DNA of 64,000 bases from Acidimicrobiales bacterium (GCA_034521975.1 JAXHLR010000002.1:62001-126000); one strand, 5' to 3'. Shown: positions 53,207-61,572, counted from the first letter of the stretch. Translations and numbers: made by a program. The notes: generated by a model from the sequence alone, not told the origin.

Positions 53207-53461
53207 TTGCCTGCCCTCACACCGAACGAACGCTCTCTCCGAGCGAGGATGGCCGCCCACAAGCTCCACGCTGGTGGCGGCACTAACACCGAACCGGCCC
53301 GTGCCGCGTTTCTGGAGCGCTTCGAAGCCGAAGTCGACCCCGATGGGGCGCTCACGCCCGAGGAACGAGCCCGCCGAGCCGAACACGCCCGAAAGGCGTA
53401 CTTCGCTGACCTCGCCCTCAGGTCAGCCAAGGCCCGCCGCCAAGCCAAGGGGGCGGCGTGA
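53207..53461 (+). CDS. Small element protein, Arg/Ala-rich
   Basis: This 84-residue protein begins PALTPNERSLRARMAAHKLHA and contains FEAEVDPDGALTPEERARRAEHARKAYFADLALRS-type sequence (residues about 44-75 with EERARRAEHARKAYF). I recall similar small proteins from actinobacterial integrative elements and phages, but no function is known to me. TTG 53207 is used as start because AGGAGG (53195-53200) lies 6 nt before it. The stop overlaps the next GTG. Confidence 0.7.
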   Translation: MPALTPNERSLRARMAAHKLHAGGGTNTEPARAAFLERFEAEVDPDGALTPEERARRAEHARKAYFADLALRSAKARRQAKGAA

Positions 53462-53925
53462 CGCGGCAGGACCTCCCCAGGGGGGAGGCCCAAACCGTCG
53501 CACGGCACAGCGACAGCATACCCCACCCGGTACCACTATGGGGTGACCCCGAGCCGATCGAGGCCCCCTGCTGGCGGTGCCGAACCGGCACCGTCGAGCG
53601 CGACCACCGCGGTGTACTCCCCGAGTGCCGCAACTGCCACCGCATCGACGACGCACGACCCGATGACCACGAGACGAGCCGGGCCGCTGCGCGACAAGCT
53701 GACCGCGGCCCGCGGTCGCGTCTCGCCCGCCTGATCCTGGCCGACCTGGCCGAGCACGGCCCATCGACCGACGACGAGGGGCACGCCCGTCATCCTGACG
53801 AGCTGCTCGGCTCATGGTCGAAGCGAAGGGGTGATCTGGTGGCCGCTGGTCTGGTGCGTGACACCGGCCGGACCCGCCCGACCCGTCGAGGGGTCGGGGC
53901 CGTCGTGTGGGAGGTGGTCGAGTGA
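53458..53925 (+). CDS. Zinc-ribbon plus winged-helix element protein
   Basis: This 155-residue protein has a zinc ribbon (PCWRCRTG and PECRNCHR, four Cys) and a C-terminal winged-helix-like region (SRLARLILADLAEHGPS, KRRGDLVAAGLVRDTGRTR). The RTRPTRRGVGAVVWEV ending resembles phage-encoded HTH proteins. It may regulate the element. It overlaps both neighbours by 4 bases. Confidence 0.65.
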   Translation: MTRQDLPRGEAQTVARHSDSIPHPVPLWGDPEPIEAPCWRCRTGTVERDHRGVLPECRNCHRIDDARPDDHETSRAAARQADRGPRSRLARLILADLAEHGPSTDDEGHARHPDELLGSWSKRRGDLVAAGLVRDTGRTRPTRRGVGAVVWEVVE

Positions 53926-54206
53926 GCGATCACCTGACGATCCCGACGACCTGTCACGTCACCGGACTACCCATCATGGTGGAGCCTGACGGGCTACTCG
54001 ACGAGGCCGTGTCGCTGCTGTTGCGCCGAGCGCTGGATGAGGCCGCCGCAGCGGCCGAGGACTTGCATGCCTACCGGCTCGCGCCGGCCGCACGCCGGTA
54101 CCGCCGCCTCGCCGACCTGTTGGACCGGGCCGAGCCCGACGTGGCCCGGTGGGTCGAGGCCCGTGCTCGTGCACTCGCTGAGCGGTTCGAGGAGGTGATC
54201 GAGTGA
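53922..54206 (+). CDS. Element hypothetical protein
   Basis: This 94-residue protein has one CHVTGLPIMV segment and a long helical region (LLLRRALDEAAAAAEDLHAYRL, ARRYRRLADLLDRAE). GTG 53922 overlaps the previous stop (GTGA) and its own stop overlaps the ATPase start, so all five genes from int to the ATPase form a dense early-type operon. No function is inferred. Confidence 0.55.
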   Translation: MSDHLTIPTTCHVTGLPIMVEPDGLLDEAVSLLLRRALDEAAAAAEDLHAYRLAPAARRYRRLADLLDRAEPDVARWVEARARALAERFEEVIE

Positions 54207-55318
54207 GCATCCTCGACACCCTCCGCCAGACCGCGATCCTCAACGGCACCGACCCCGACGAGGACGAGACCATCAAGCTGTTGTCCGGGCTCCGTGACGG
54301 TACCTGGCTCGACGCCCAGGAGTTCCCACCACTGCGGTGGCACCTTCCCGGCATCATCCCCGAAGGCTCCAACCTGCTGGTAGGACCCCCGAAGGTCGGC
54401 AAGTCCTGGTTCGTGCTCGCCCTGGCACTCGCGGTCGCCTCGGGCGGCCGGATGCTGGGCGAGACCGTCGAGTCGCGCCCGGTGCTGTACCTCGCGCTCG
54501 AGGACGGCGACCGCCGTCTACAGGACCGCTGTCGGACCCTGCTCGAAGGCGAGGCCATCCCCGAGGGGTTCACCTACTTGACCCGCATCGAACCGGGATC
54601 GGTGCTCGCCACGATTGATGCGTGGCTCGACTGCCACCCCGACACCTCGCCGCTGGTCATCTTGGACACGTTGGGCAAGGTCATGCCTCCGGCGCTCATG
54701 GGCGAATCGAGCTACGGCCGCGACTATCGGGTCGGGTCCGCGCTCAAACGCCTGGTCGACCATCACCCCGGCTCCGCGCTGCTGGTGAACCACCACGACC
54801 GCAAAGCGCAGTCCGAGGACTTCGTCGAGCGAGTGTCGGGCACCAACGGGCTGGCCGGTGCTGCGGACACGATCATCGTCCTGGCCCGTGACCGTCACGC
54901 CGATGAGGGGACCATCGCGGTCACCGGCCGAGACGTGGGCGAAGGTGAGTACGCGGTCCGCTTCGACGGCACTACCGGCACCTGGTCGACCCAAGGCCGC
55001 ACCCTGGCCGATGCTGCGGCCCGAGCTGCACAGCAACGTGCCGCCTCGGGGATCGGTGACCGCTCCGCTGAGATCGTCACCTATGTGGCCGAACACCCCG
55101 ACGGTGTGCGGGCCCGCGAGGTGGCCACCACCTTCGAGATGGGCGACAAGGCAGCGGGAACCTACCTGGGCCGACTGGCCGACGCCGGGCGCATCCAACG
55201 GGCGAGCCGGGGCCTCTATACCCCTGTTGGAAGTGTTGAGTTGTTGGAAACGAAGGTCCTCGACTTTCCACAACTCAACACTTCCAACACCCCCACTGGG
55301 GGTCCCGATGCCTCGTGA
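54203..55318 (+). CDS. RepA-like AAA/RecA-fold ATPase
   Basis: This 371-residue protein has Walker A GPPKVGKS (61-68), SRPVLYLALEDGDRRLQDR, Walker B PLVILDTLGK and LLVNHHDRKAQSEDFVERVSGTNGLAGAADTI, the layout of RecA-fold helicase-type ATPases (RepA/AAA_25) in plasmids and phages. The C-terminal 60 residues form a winged-helix segment (HPDGVRAREVATTFEMG). It may be the replication or mobilisation ATPase of the element. A long hairpin is embedded in its last 30 codons. Confidence 0.8.
   Translation: MSILDTLRQTAILNGTDPDEDETIKLLSGLRDGTWLDAQEFPPLRWHLPGIIPEGSNLLVGPPKVGKSWFVLALALAVASGGRMLGETVESRPVLYLALEDGDRRLQDRCRTLLEGEAIPEGFTYLTRIEPGSVLATIDAWLDCHPDTSPLVILDTLGKVMPPALMGESSYGRDYRVGSALKRLVDHHPGSALLVNHHDRKAQSEDFVERVSGTNGLAGAADTIIVLARDRHADEGTIAVTGRDVGEGEYAVRFDGTTGTWSTQGRTLADAAARAAQQRAASGIGDRSAEIVTYVAEHPDGVRAREVATTFEMGDKAAGTYLGRLADAGRIQRASRGLYTPVGSVELLETKVLDFPQLNTSNTPTGGPDAS
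55226..55288. repeat. Long inverted repeat at the 3' end of the RepA-like gene
   Basis: Arms at 55226-55250 and 55265-55288 pair over 19 perfect base pairs, then a one-base bulge and five more, around a 14-nt loop. A second short palindrome (ACCCCC-ACT-GGGGGT) begins at 55289. Both are inside or just after coding sequence. They could be a replication-origin hairpin, a terminator or an attenuator. Confidence 0.85.
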
Positions 55319-55544
55319 AACCGCACGCACGAAGGCCCACCGCCTGCTCACCGAAGGGCGACTGATTGTCACGCGGCTCGAGCCGCGTGGCGTCGTCGAA
55401 GCCCGGGCTCGCGGCGAGGGTCACGTCTACAAGCTCGGATTCGAGTTGGGCGACTGGCATTGCTCGTGCCCGCACCGCGGACCGGGCTGCTCGCACCTGG
55501 TAGCGCTGCGATCGGTGGTCGCGGTCGGGGGAGGCATCCGGTGA
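55308..55544 (+). CDS. SWIM-type zinc-finger small protein
   Basis: This 78-residue protein has a SWIM-like motif WHCSCPHRGPGCSHLVAL (CxC-x6-CxH) at residues about 51-68 after a short basic N-terminus. SWIM domains bind nucleic acids or proteins and occur beside phage and plasmid genes. ATG 55308 lies inside the hairpin region, and its stop overlaps the next start. Confidence 0.7.
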   Translation: MPRETARTKAHRLLTEGRLIVTRLEPRGVVEARARGEGHVYKLGFELGDWHCSCPHRGPGCSHLVALRSVVAVGGGIR

Positions 55545-55966
55545 GCGGGCTGACCACCCTCGCCGCCGACACCGCTCGCGGCCGGGCCCGTACCTCCACC
55601 CTCGCCTCCGAGCTGCGAACCAAGCTCGAAGCGATCCAGGCCAACGACGAGGCCGGTAGGTGGGTAGGTAGGGACGGGGGACTCCCCGAGCCCGACGCCG
55701 AGGCGACGACCACCGAGCTGCGGACCCACGCTGTCGTCGGGCTGTCGCCGCAAGGACGACCCCCTCCGGGTCACCGATCTCGCATCGGCGATCGAAGCGT
55801 GGGCCGGGCTGTGACCCCCCACCGGGGGGTCCCCTCCCCAGGGCCCAAGACCGGGCCGGGAGCGTCTTCGCAGGTTGTACGGGTTCAAAGGTTCGGACAT
55901 TTGATGGCGATGACGGGCTGTTTCGGGCGTTTTGAGGACGTTGAGGGGGAGCCCGGCCGGTGTTGA
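55541..55966 (+). CDS. Element hypothetical protein, possible frameshift
   Basis: The first 80 residues (SGLTTLAADTARGRARTSTL, EAIQANDEAGRWVGRDGG) read as normal coding sequence. Downstream, another frame offers a more natural ending (KDDPLRVTDLASAIEAWAGL, stop at 55813), and GGTA-type short repeats lie at 55661-55680. The true product may therefore be about 90 residues, with a frame change near 55700. Function unknown. Confidence 0.45.
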   Translation: MSGLTTLAADTARGRARTSTLASELRTKLEAIQANDEAGRWVGRDGGLPEPDAEATTTELRTHAVVGLSPQGRPPPGHRSRIGDRSVGRAVTPHRGVPSPGPKTGPGASSQVVRVQRFGHLMAMTGCFGRFEDVEGEPGRC

Positions 55967-56388
55967 GGCGTCGGATGGTCGACGTGCGGGTGTCGGGTGG
56001 TGTGCCGGTGTTGGTGGTCGAACCCGACGCGGCCCGGACGGTGGCGGAGTTGGTGGATCGGGCCTACCGCCAGCACCTGCAGCGCCGTCATGCTCCGCTG
56101 CCTGAGGCGGAGGAGTTGATCGACGTGCTCGGTGTGATCGCCCGGGCAGGTATGTCCTCTCGCGGACAGTTCGTCGCTCGCGAGGTGCCGGAACCGTCAT
56201 CGTTTGTGTCGTCGGCCATGGCGGCCGAGGTCATCGGGTCCCACCCACGAACGGTGCGCCGCAAGGCGGCCAACGGGACGATCCCGGGGGCTCAACGTCA
56301 TGGCCGGGACTGGTTGATACCGGTCAGATTTCTCACCAAGGAGACACATCGAGATGCCGAGCCAAGAACCGACCCTGATGTTGCGTGA
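55960..56388 (+). CDS. HTH-containing element protein
   Basis: This 142-residue protein has a helical N-terminus and a C-terminal excisionase-like winged helix (MAAEVIGSHPRTVRRKAANGTIPGAQRHGRDWLIPV, residues about 87-122, with SHPRTVRRK as recognition helix). Such proteins often act as excisionases or small repressors. GTG 55960 is used. Its 3' end overlaps the start of the next gene by 35 bp. Confidence 0.65.
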   Translation: MLRRRMVDVRVSGGVPVLVVEPDAARTVAELVDRAYRQHLQRRHAPLPEAEELIDVLGVIARAGMSSRGQFVAREVPEPSSFVSSAMAAEVIGSHPRTVRRKAANGTIPGAQRHGRDWLIPVRFLTKETHRDAEPRTDPDVA

Positions 56389-57118
56389 CGTGGTGGTGCG
56401 GGGATTCCTCGCCTGGGACTCCTCGATTCCCGATGGGCGGTTGCAGAACAGCCGCTACCGCAGCACCCAGCTTGTCCTGCAGCGGAACTACCGCCGGGCC
56501 GTGGGGCTGTGGTCCACGGCCGAGGCTGCGGTCGACGCGGCCGATGAGCGGGCACGACAGATCCACCACAACCAGCGCCTCACCGACGAAGCACGCGCCG
56601 ACGCGACCCGCGAGGTTGTCGCGTCCGAGGGCGGCAACGCCCGTGAAGCGGCAGAGGAGATCCGCCAGCTTGTGGACGCGTCTGCGGAACGACTGCGGGC
56701 GACGATGTTGCCGCCGCGACCCCAACCGGCTGATGCCGCCCAGGAGGCGGCTCTGGCAAACCTGCGCTCGGATGTGGCGATGGTTCTCGACCGCCTGAGC
56801 GCGAACGAGGTACCCGAGCGCATGGAGGCCATGGTGCGCGAAGCCAACGACGAGGGCGATGCTCTGTCGAGGTGGTTCCTGGTGGCCACGCCGTGGGCGA
56901 AGCGCTACCTCGAGTCACGCGGGGCGGAGCTGGCCGGGTGGAGCAACCGCCTGCCGCGGATCGTCGCCGCCGTTGGCGATGACCTCGAAGAGGCACGGGC
57001 CATGCACCGGGTGTTGGAGACCCTCGAGTCCCCGAAGGGGATGCTCGGGGCAGTCTCGGCGCTCGACCACTGGATCAAGGCCCGCCTTGACGGCGCGTCC
57101 ATGAGGCTCGCAGCGTGA
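56354..57118 (+). CDS. Alpha-helical element protein
   Basis: This 254-residue protein is nearly all helix and rich in Ala, Arg and Glu (ERARQIHHNQRLTDEARADAT, ASEGGNAREAAEEIRQLV). It has no Cys and no signal. It lies upstream of the tape-measure gene in the position of phage tail or chaperone genes, but the identity is not supported by a motif. An AGGAGA RBS lies upstream. Confidence 0.55.
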   Translation: MPSQEPTLMLRDVVVRGFLAWDSSIPDGRLQNSRYRSTQLVLQRNYRRAVGLWSTAEAAVDAADERARQIHHNQRLTDEARADATREVVASEGGNAREAAEEIRQLVDASAERLRATMLPPRPQPADAAQEAALANLRSDVAMVLDRLSANEVPERMEAMVREANDEGDALSRWFLVATPWAKRYLESRGAELAGWSNRLPRIVAAVGDDLEEARAMHRVLETLESPKGMLGAVSALDHWIKARLDGASMRLAA

Positions 57119-57134
57119 CCACGCCCAGGCTTGT

Positions 57135-57425
57135 TCACGTCGGCGGACCGCCACGCGAGCTGGTAGGGGTCGAGTCTGGTGGCGCAGCCAGGAAGATCAC
57201 TCCGGCAATCCCGGAGAACGCAGCGAACCCGAACACTGCGATCGCTGGTGTGCGGTCCGGTTCGGGTTCATCGCGGCCGAGGTCGACATCGTACGCCTCT
57301 ATCAGATCCTCTGCTCGCTGTTTGGCGGCCACGTTCTCAGTTTCGGCCTGCCACATCCACCACCCGGCGAGCAGCAGCACGACACCGAGCACGAGCAGGC
57401 CGGCGCCGATCGTCCGCTTGTTCAT
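57135..57425 (-). CDS. Small two-helix membrane protein
   Basis: This 96-residue protein has two TM helices: IGAGLLVLGVVLLLAGWWMW (about residues 6-26) and IAVFGFAAFSGIAGVIFLAA (about 62-81). They flank a charged loop (DLGRDEPEPDRTP). It is on the minus strand inside an otherwise plus-strand block, so it may be a lysogeny or immunity-type membrane protein; that role is a guess. Confidence 0.6.
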   Translation of the reverse strand: MNKRTIGAGLLVLGVVLLLAGWWMWQAETENVAAKQRAEDLIEAYDVDLGRDEPEPDRTPAIAVFGFAAFSGIAGVIFLAAPPDSTPTSSRGGPPT

Positions 57426-57457
57426 AGCTCCGACCGTACCTGCGAAGGAGATGACGC

Positions 57458-60145
57458 ATGGCTGATGATCGGGACGTGAGGGTTCGCTTCATCGCGAACG
57501 TCTCCAACTACACCCAGGGGGTCCGCCAGGCCGGTCGTGCGACACGCGACTTCGGTCGCGAAGTGTCGGGCAGGGGGCGGGCCGCCGAGGCCCAGTTGCA
57601 GGCGGTGGGCCGGTCGTCGCTGTTGATGGCTGCGGGTATGGCCGGTGGGTTCGCGCTCGCCACCAAGGCCGCGATCGATTGGGAGTCGGCGTGGACTGGT
57701 GTGCTCAAGACCGTCGACGGTTCCGACGAGGAGCTGGGTGCGCTCGAGGACGGGTTGCGCCGGATGGCGACCGAGCTTCCTGCGACCCACACCGAGATCG
57801 CGGCGGTGGCTGAGGCTGCGGGCCAGTTGGGGATCTCGACCCCGGCGATCGAGGACTTCACGCGCACCATGATCGACCTGGGGAGACGACGAACCTGTCG
57901 GCTGGTGAGGCCGCTACGAACTTGGCTCGTGTGGCGAACATCATGCAGACCTCGCAGTCCGACTTCGATCGGATGGGGTCGACGGTGGTTGATCTCGGCA
58001 ACAACATGGCGACCACCGAGTCTGAGATCGTCGAGTTCTCGACCCGTCTCGCTGCTGCGGGCCAGATCGCGGGGTTGTCCGAGGCGGACGTGTTCGCGTT
58101 CGGTGCGGCAATGACCTCGGTCGGTGTGCGGGCCGAGGCTGGTGGTACCGCACTGAGCAAGGTGTTCACCGGGATGCGTGACGCGGTGCTGACCGGCACC
58201 GAGGAGTTGGACACGTTCGCTGATGTGGCGGGGATGACTGTCGACGAGTTCGTGACCGCGTTCGAGGACGATCCGGCCCAGGCGATCGACAGCTTCATTC
58301 GTGGGTTGGGGACGATGAACGAGGCGGGCGAGTCGACCACCGAAGTGTTCGAGGCGCTGTCTCTGACCGATCAGCGGTTGATGCGTTCGCTGCTGTCGGC
58401 TGCGTCGGCTGGTGATGTGCTCACCGAGGCGTTGGAGATCGGCAACCGGGCGTGGGAGGACAACACGGCCCTCGCGTCGGAGGCCGAGATGCGTTACGAC
58501 ACGACAGCGGCACAGATGCAGATCCTCCGCAACCGGGTGACCGATCTGGCGGTCGATGCCGGTTCGACGCTGCTGCCGGTGCTCAACAATGTGGTCGAAG
58601 CTGTGGGTGATATGGCGGTCGGGTTCGCTGAGATGCCCGGTCCGATCCGCACCGCCGGTCTGGCGTTCGGTGGTGTGTCGACCGCGGGGCTGACCGTGCT
58701 CGGTGTGACGGCGATGCTGGTCCCGAAGGTCCGTATCCTGCGGGCGTCGATGATGGGGATGGGTACTGCTGGGCAGTTCGTCGGCCGCAACATGGGCCGC
58801 ATGGCGACCGGTGTCGGCCTCGCCGCTGTCGCCATCGCTGGTGTGTCCTACATCATGGGCCAGAACGCGAAGAAGGCCGAGGAAGCACGGCAACGGATGC
58901 TCGGTTTCGCCGACGCGATCCGCGAAGCGGGCGACGCTGCTGAGGGCACCGCTTCCGAGATCGCTCGGGTGGTGGGTGAGACCCCCGACCTGGCTCGGAT
59001 GTTGAATGACGCCGAGGTGTCGGTCGCCGACCTGTCGAGGGCGATCCACGGCAGCGACGATGATTGGGAGCAGATGCGAGACCGGCTGCTCGCCACCGCC
59101 GACGCGGCCGGTGAAAGCACTCTCGCGTTCGCCGCCTTTCTCCACCGCATGCGCGACGACGCTCGGGAGGCGGTCACCCACGTCGAGAACGTGGAGGGTG
59201 CCGTCGACGGGGCAGGCGACGCCGCTTCCGGTGCCGCCGGCCAGGTCGGCGAGATGACCGATGCGTTCGATGACAACAAGACCGCTGCCGAGGAAGCCGA
59301 GGATGCGGTCAAGAACTACCGGGACACTCTCCGAGCGATGTTCGACCCGTGGTTCGGTGCGATCGACGCGCTACAGAAGAACGCCGAAGCTCAGGATGAT
59401 GTGACCGCAGCAGAGTGGAAGCTGATCGCCGCCACCCAGGAGTACGACAAGGCGATCCGTGAGCACGGCCAAGGGTCCGACGAGGCCCGCGAAGCCTCCA
59501 TGAAGCTCCTCGAAGCCCAAGGGAATCTGGAGGACGCCAACTACGACGCGGTGCGGTCTGCGTTCGATCTCGACGGTGCCCTGAACGAGTTGCAGATCCG
59601 TTTGGCGGGGGGCATGTCGCTCGACGAGGCCGAAGCGAAGCTCGACAGCTGGGCGGACCAGGGTTGGATCACCGAGCAACAGGCCGCTGACCTGGCGGAG
59701 GAGTTGGGGATTGTGCGCGACGAAGCGCACTCGATCCCGTCGGAGATCACGATCTCGTTCTATGCGGACACCTCGGAGTTCGACCGCAAGTTCGGGGTGT
59801 TGACCGAGCAGGCTCGTTCGACTCGTTCGCACACGATCCCGATCACGGTCCGGTCGTGCGGTGGGGATGGCGGGCCGTGCGCTGGGTGGCCCGGTGCAGG
59901 CCGGTACGTCCTATCTGGTGAACGAGGACACGCCCACGTTCGGAGATGTTCATCGCCGGTCACCGACGGGCACGTGAGCACCCAGCGGCAGTTCCTCGAA
60001 GCCTTGTCGGGCGCTGGTGGCGGTAATGAGGTGCACATCCATCGAGCACTTCGACCGCGGGCTCTCCGAGCTCGAGACGGACGCTCTCGCTGAGCACTCC
60101 CAGCGTCGAGCCGGGTGGCAGATGCACTTGGCGGGGGTCCGTTGA
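57458..60145 (+). pseudogene. Phage tail tape-measure protein, several frameshifts
   Basis: The product matches TP901-type tape measure proteins: VRFIANVSNYTQGVRQAGRATRDF, GTALSKVFTGMRDAVL, SEAEMRYDTTAAQMQILRNRV and the hydrophobic core MLVPKVRILRASMMGMG. Frame breaks occur at about 57882 (MIDLG to ETTNLSAGEAATNLARV), then near 59850, 59945, 59955 and 60040, each joining good coding segments. The last segment ends at 60145 (HFDRGLSELETDALAEHSQRR). An RBS (GAAGGAGA) supports ATG 57458. It is either a decayed tail gene or poorly sequenced. Confidence 0.82.
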
Positions 60146-60146
60146 G

Positions 60147-60383
60147 ATGGACGACGCCGACGCCGACCTCGCCGCAGCGTTCGACCTGCGGGCGGTCAAC
60201 TGCAACGTTGAGCACTACGAGTTCCACGTCGGCACCCACCCCGACACCCTCGCCTCGGAAGTGATCCTGATCCTGCACACCACCGACGGCCAGGATCTCG
60301 TGGTCGCGTTGGACCCGCTCGCTGCGGTCGGGCTCGCTGTCACCGTGGTCGACTGCGCCGAACAGGCACTCGACTTGCCGTGA
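60147..60383 (+). CDS. Small element protein
   Basis: This 78-residue acidic protein (FDLRAVNCNVEHYEFHVGTHPDT, LILHTTDGQDLVVALDPLAAVGLA) looks like a small beta-sandwich. Its ATG lies 1 bp after the tape-measure stop and its stop overlaps the next GTG. No family is recognised. Confidence 0.55.
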   Translation: MDDADADLAAAFDLRAVNCNVEHYEFHVGTHPDTLASEVILILHTTDGQDLVVALDPLAAVGLAVTVVDCAEQALDLP

Positions 60384-60693
60384 CCTGGGACGGCGACCCC
60401 GACGCCGCTCCCGACGGTGCCGATCTGTTGGTCGAGCTGCTGGGCCGTTCCCGCGGTGGCACGCCGACGCTGCGTGCCGTGGCGAGGGCCCGAGCCGATG
60501 GTTCCCCGAGCTGGGGCAACAGGGCACCGACGCCAAGGCCGTCTGCGCCCGGTGCCCGGTGCGGTCTGAGTGCCGCCAGGCGGGCCAGGACGAGCCCCAC
60601 GGCATCTGGGCGGGTGAGTCACCACGGGAGCGCAGGCGGGCTCGCAGGAACGCTCAGGGCGCCGCATCGACGCGAAGCGACCCCCGACCGTGA
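60380..60693 (+). pseudogene. WhiB-family transcriptional regulator, frameshifted
   Basis: Two frames join to give a WhiB protein of about 104 residues. The first part (60380 to about 60445) reads MTWDGDPDAAPDGADLLVEL. From there frame +1 gives WHADAACRGEGPSRWFPELG, DAKAVCARCPVRSECRQAGQ and HGIWAGESPRERRRARRN, ending at 60693. Four cysteines (CRG, CARC, SEC) and the G-I-W turn are intact, enough for a 4Fe-4S cluster. A single missing base near 60445 (GGGCCGTTCCC) would restore the frame. WhiB-like proteins are actinobacteria-specific redox-sensing regulators, also found in actinophages. Confidence 0.75.
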
Positions 60694-60726
60694 TGGCCGG
60701 GGGTCGCTGTCGCGGCACGGGGTCGG

Positions 60727-60870
60727 TCAGGCTCGTAGCTCGATGAGCCGCTGCTCAAGCTCGCTGGTGTCGTGGCCGTGACGCTCGCACAGTTCGATCG
60801 TGCGCTGCACGAGCTTGATCGCCATATCGCGGCGTTCGGCTTCCTCGCGTTCGACGGTGGTGACGGTCAC
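60727..60870 (-). CDS. Small coiled-coil-like protein
   Basis: This 47-residue helical protein (EREEAERRDMAIKLVQRTIELCERHGHD, key residues 7-35) starts at GTG 60870, which overlaps the stop of the upstream minus-strand gene (TGA, 60869-60867). Its translation is therefore probably coupled. Function unknown. Confidence 0.5.
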   Translation of the reverse strand: MTVTTVEREEAERRDMAIKLVQRTIELCERHGHDTSELEQRLIELRA

Positions 60871-61420
60871 TGGTCGCCTCCGTCGTCGATCATGGAGTCA
60901 GGGTGGAAGGTCCACACGCTCGCCGCCGCTGCCTCCGTCATGAGCTTCTGCATGCCCGGATCGCAGTACATGCGAGCATCCCCGAGCAGTTCGTCGTCGA
61001 GATCGGCAGGGTCGACCGTCCACCCGGCACCGCTCGCCGAGACCGGCGTCGATCGCCCGCCGCTCCGGTTCGGCCAGATCCTCGATCAGCGCCGCCCGCC
61101 GCAACTCCTGCCGCCGCTCCAAGGTGAACCCGGCGGCGTTGAGCTTGGCCCGTCGCGCATCGCTCTCGCTCGATGAGCTTGGCCGCCGAGGAGGATCTCG
61201 TCGAGGTAGGCGTCGGCTTCATCGACCCCGGTTTCGAGCGAGAACGCAGCGTCCATCAGGCGCATGCGGTCCAGGCTCGCGGTCGGATCGGCCTGGAGCC
61301 GGTGATCGAGGTCCTCTCCGCGTCGTCGAGGTGGTCGTCGTGCCAGATCGGGCAGTAGTCGTCGTCGAAGCCCTTGAGGCCCGGCACCTGGTCGATGGTC
61401 GGAAGCTGGTCGGTGGTCAT
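60867..61420 (-). pseudogene. Frameshifted minus-strand gene, unknown function
   Basis: Starting at ATG 61420, four coding segments can be joined: MTTDQLPTIDQVPGLKGFDD, then (shift near 61265) DLDHRLQADPTASLDRMRLM, then (shift near 61170) AKLNAAGFTLERRQELRRAA, then (shift near 61030) ADLDDELLGDARMYCDPGMQ. The reading ends at TGA 60867. There are at least three single-base breaks and no internal stops in the good segments. The intact product would be about 185 residues. No family is recognised. It is coupled to the small gene at 60727. Confidence 0.5.
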
Positions 61421-61519
61421 GGGTGGGTGGTCCTCCTGGTGGTGAGAGCAGGAGATTCCGACGCCACGGTTGGCACCGACCCAGGGGTTTCGCTCGTTAG
61501 CAGGCCGTTCAGGCTGACC
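61421..61519. other. Right end of the mobile element
   Basis: About 100 bp without a gene, between the minus-strand gene and the duplicated segment. It ends with AGGCTGACCCG (61511-61521), the same 11 bp as just upstream of tRNA-Val (51442-51452). No copy of the tRNA-Val 3' end, which a normal attR would carry, is visible. Confidence 0.6.
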
Positions 61520-61560
61520 CGATTATGAGTCGCCTGCTCTGACCACTGAGCTACTGGCCC
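61520..61560 (-). pseudogene. Truncated tRNA-Ile2 (5' 41 nt only)
   Basis: This is the 5' part of tRNA-Ile2 through the anticodon loop, identical to 48461-48501. The 3' half (T arm and acceptor) is missing and replaced by element sequence. Confidence 0.9.
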
Positions 61561-61572
61561 TGACGGGGGGAG

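Noticed and set aside
51649-61420. Complete prophage
   Set aside because: Only an integrase and a tape-measure-type gene are phage-like; no terminase, portal, capsid, tail fibre or lysis genes are recognisable.
51532-61519. A normal attL/attR pair at tRNA-Val
   Set aside because: I looked for a second copy of the tRNA-Val 3' end (GGTTCGAGTCC and following) up to 61519 and saw none, so a standard attR cannot be claimed.
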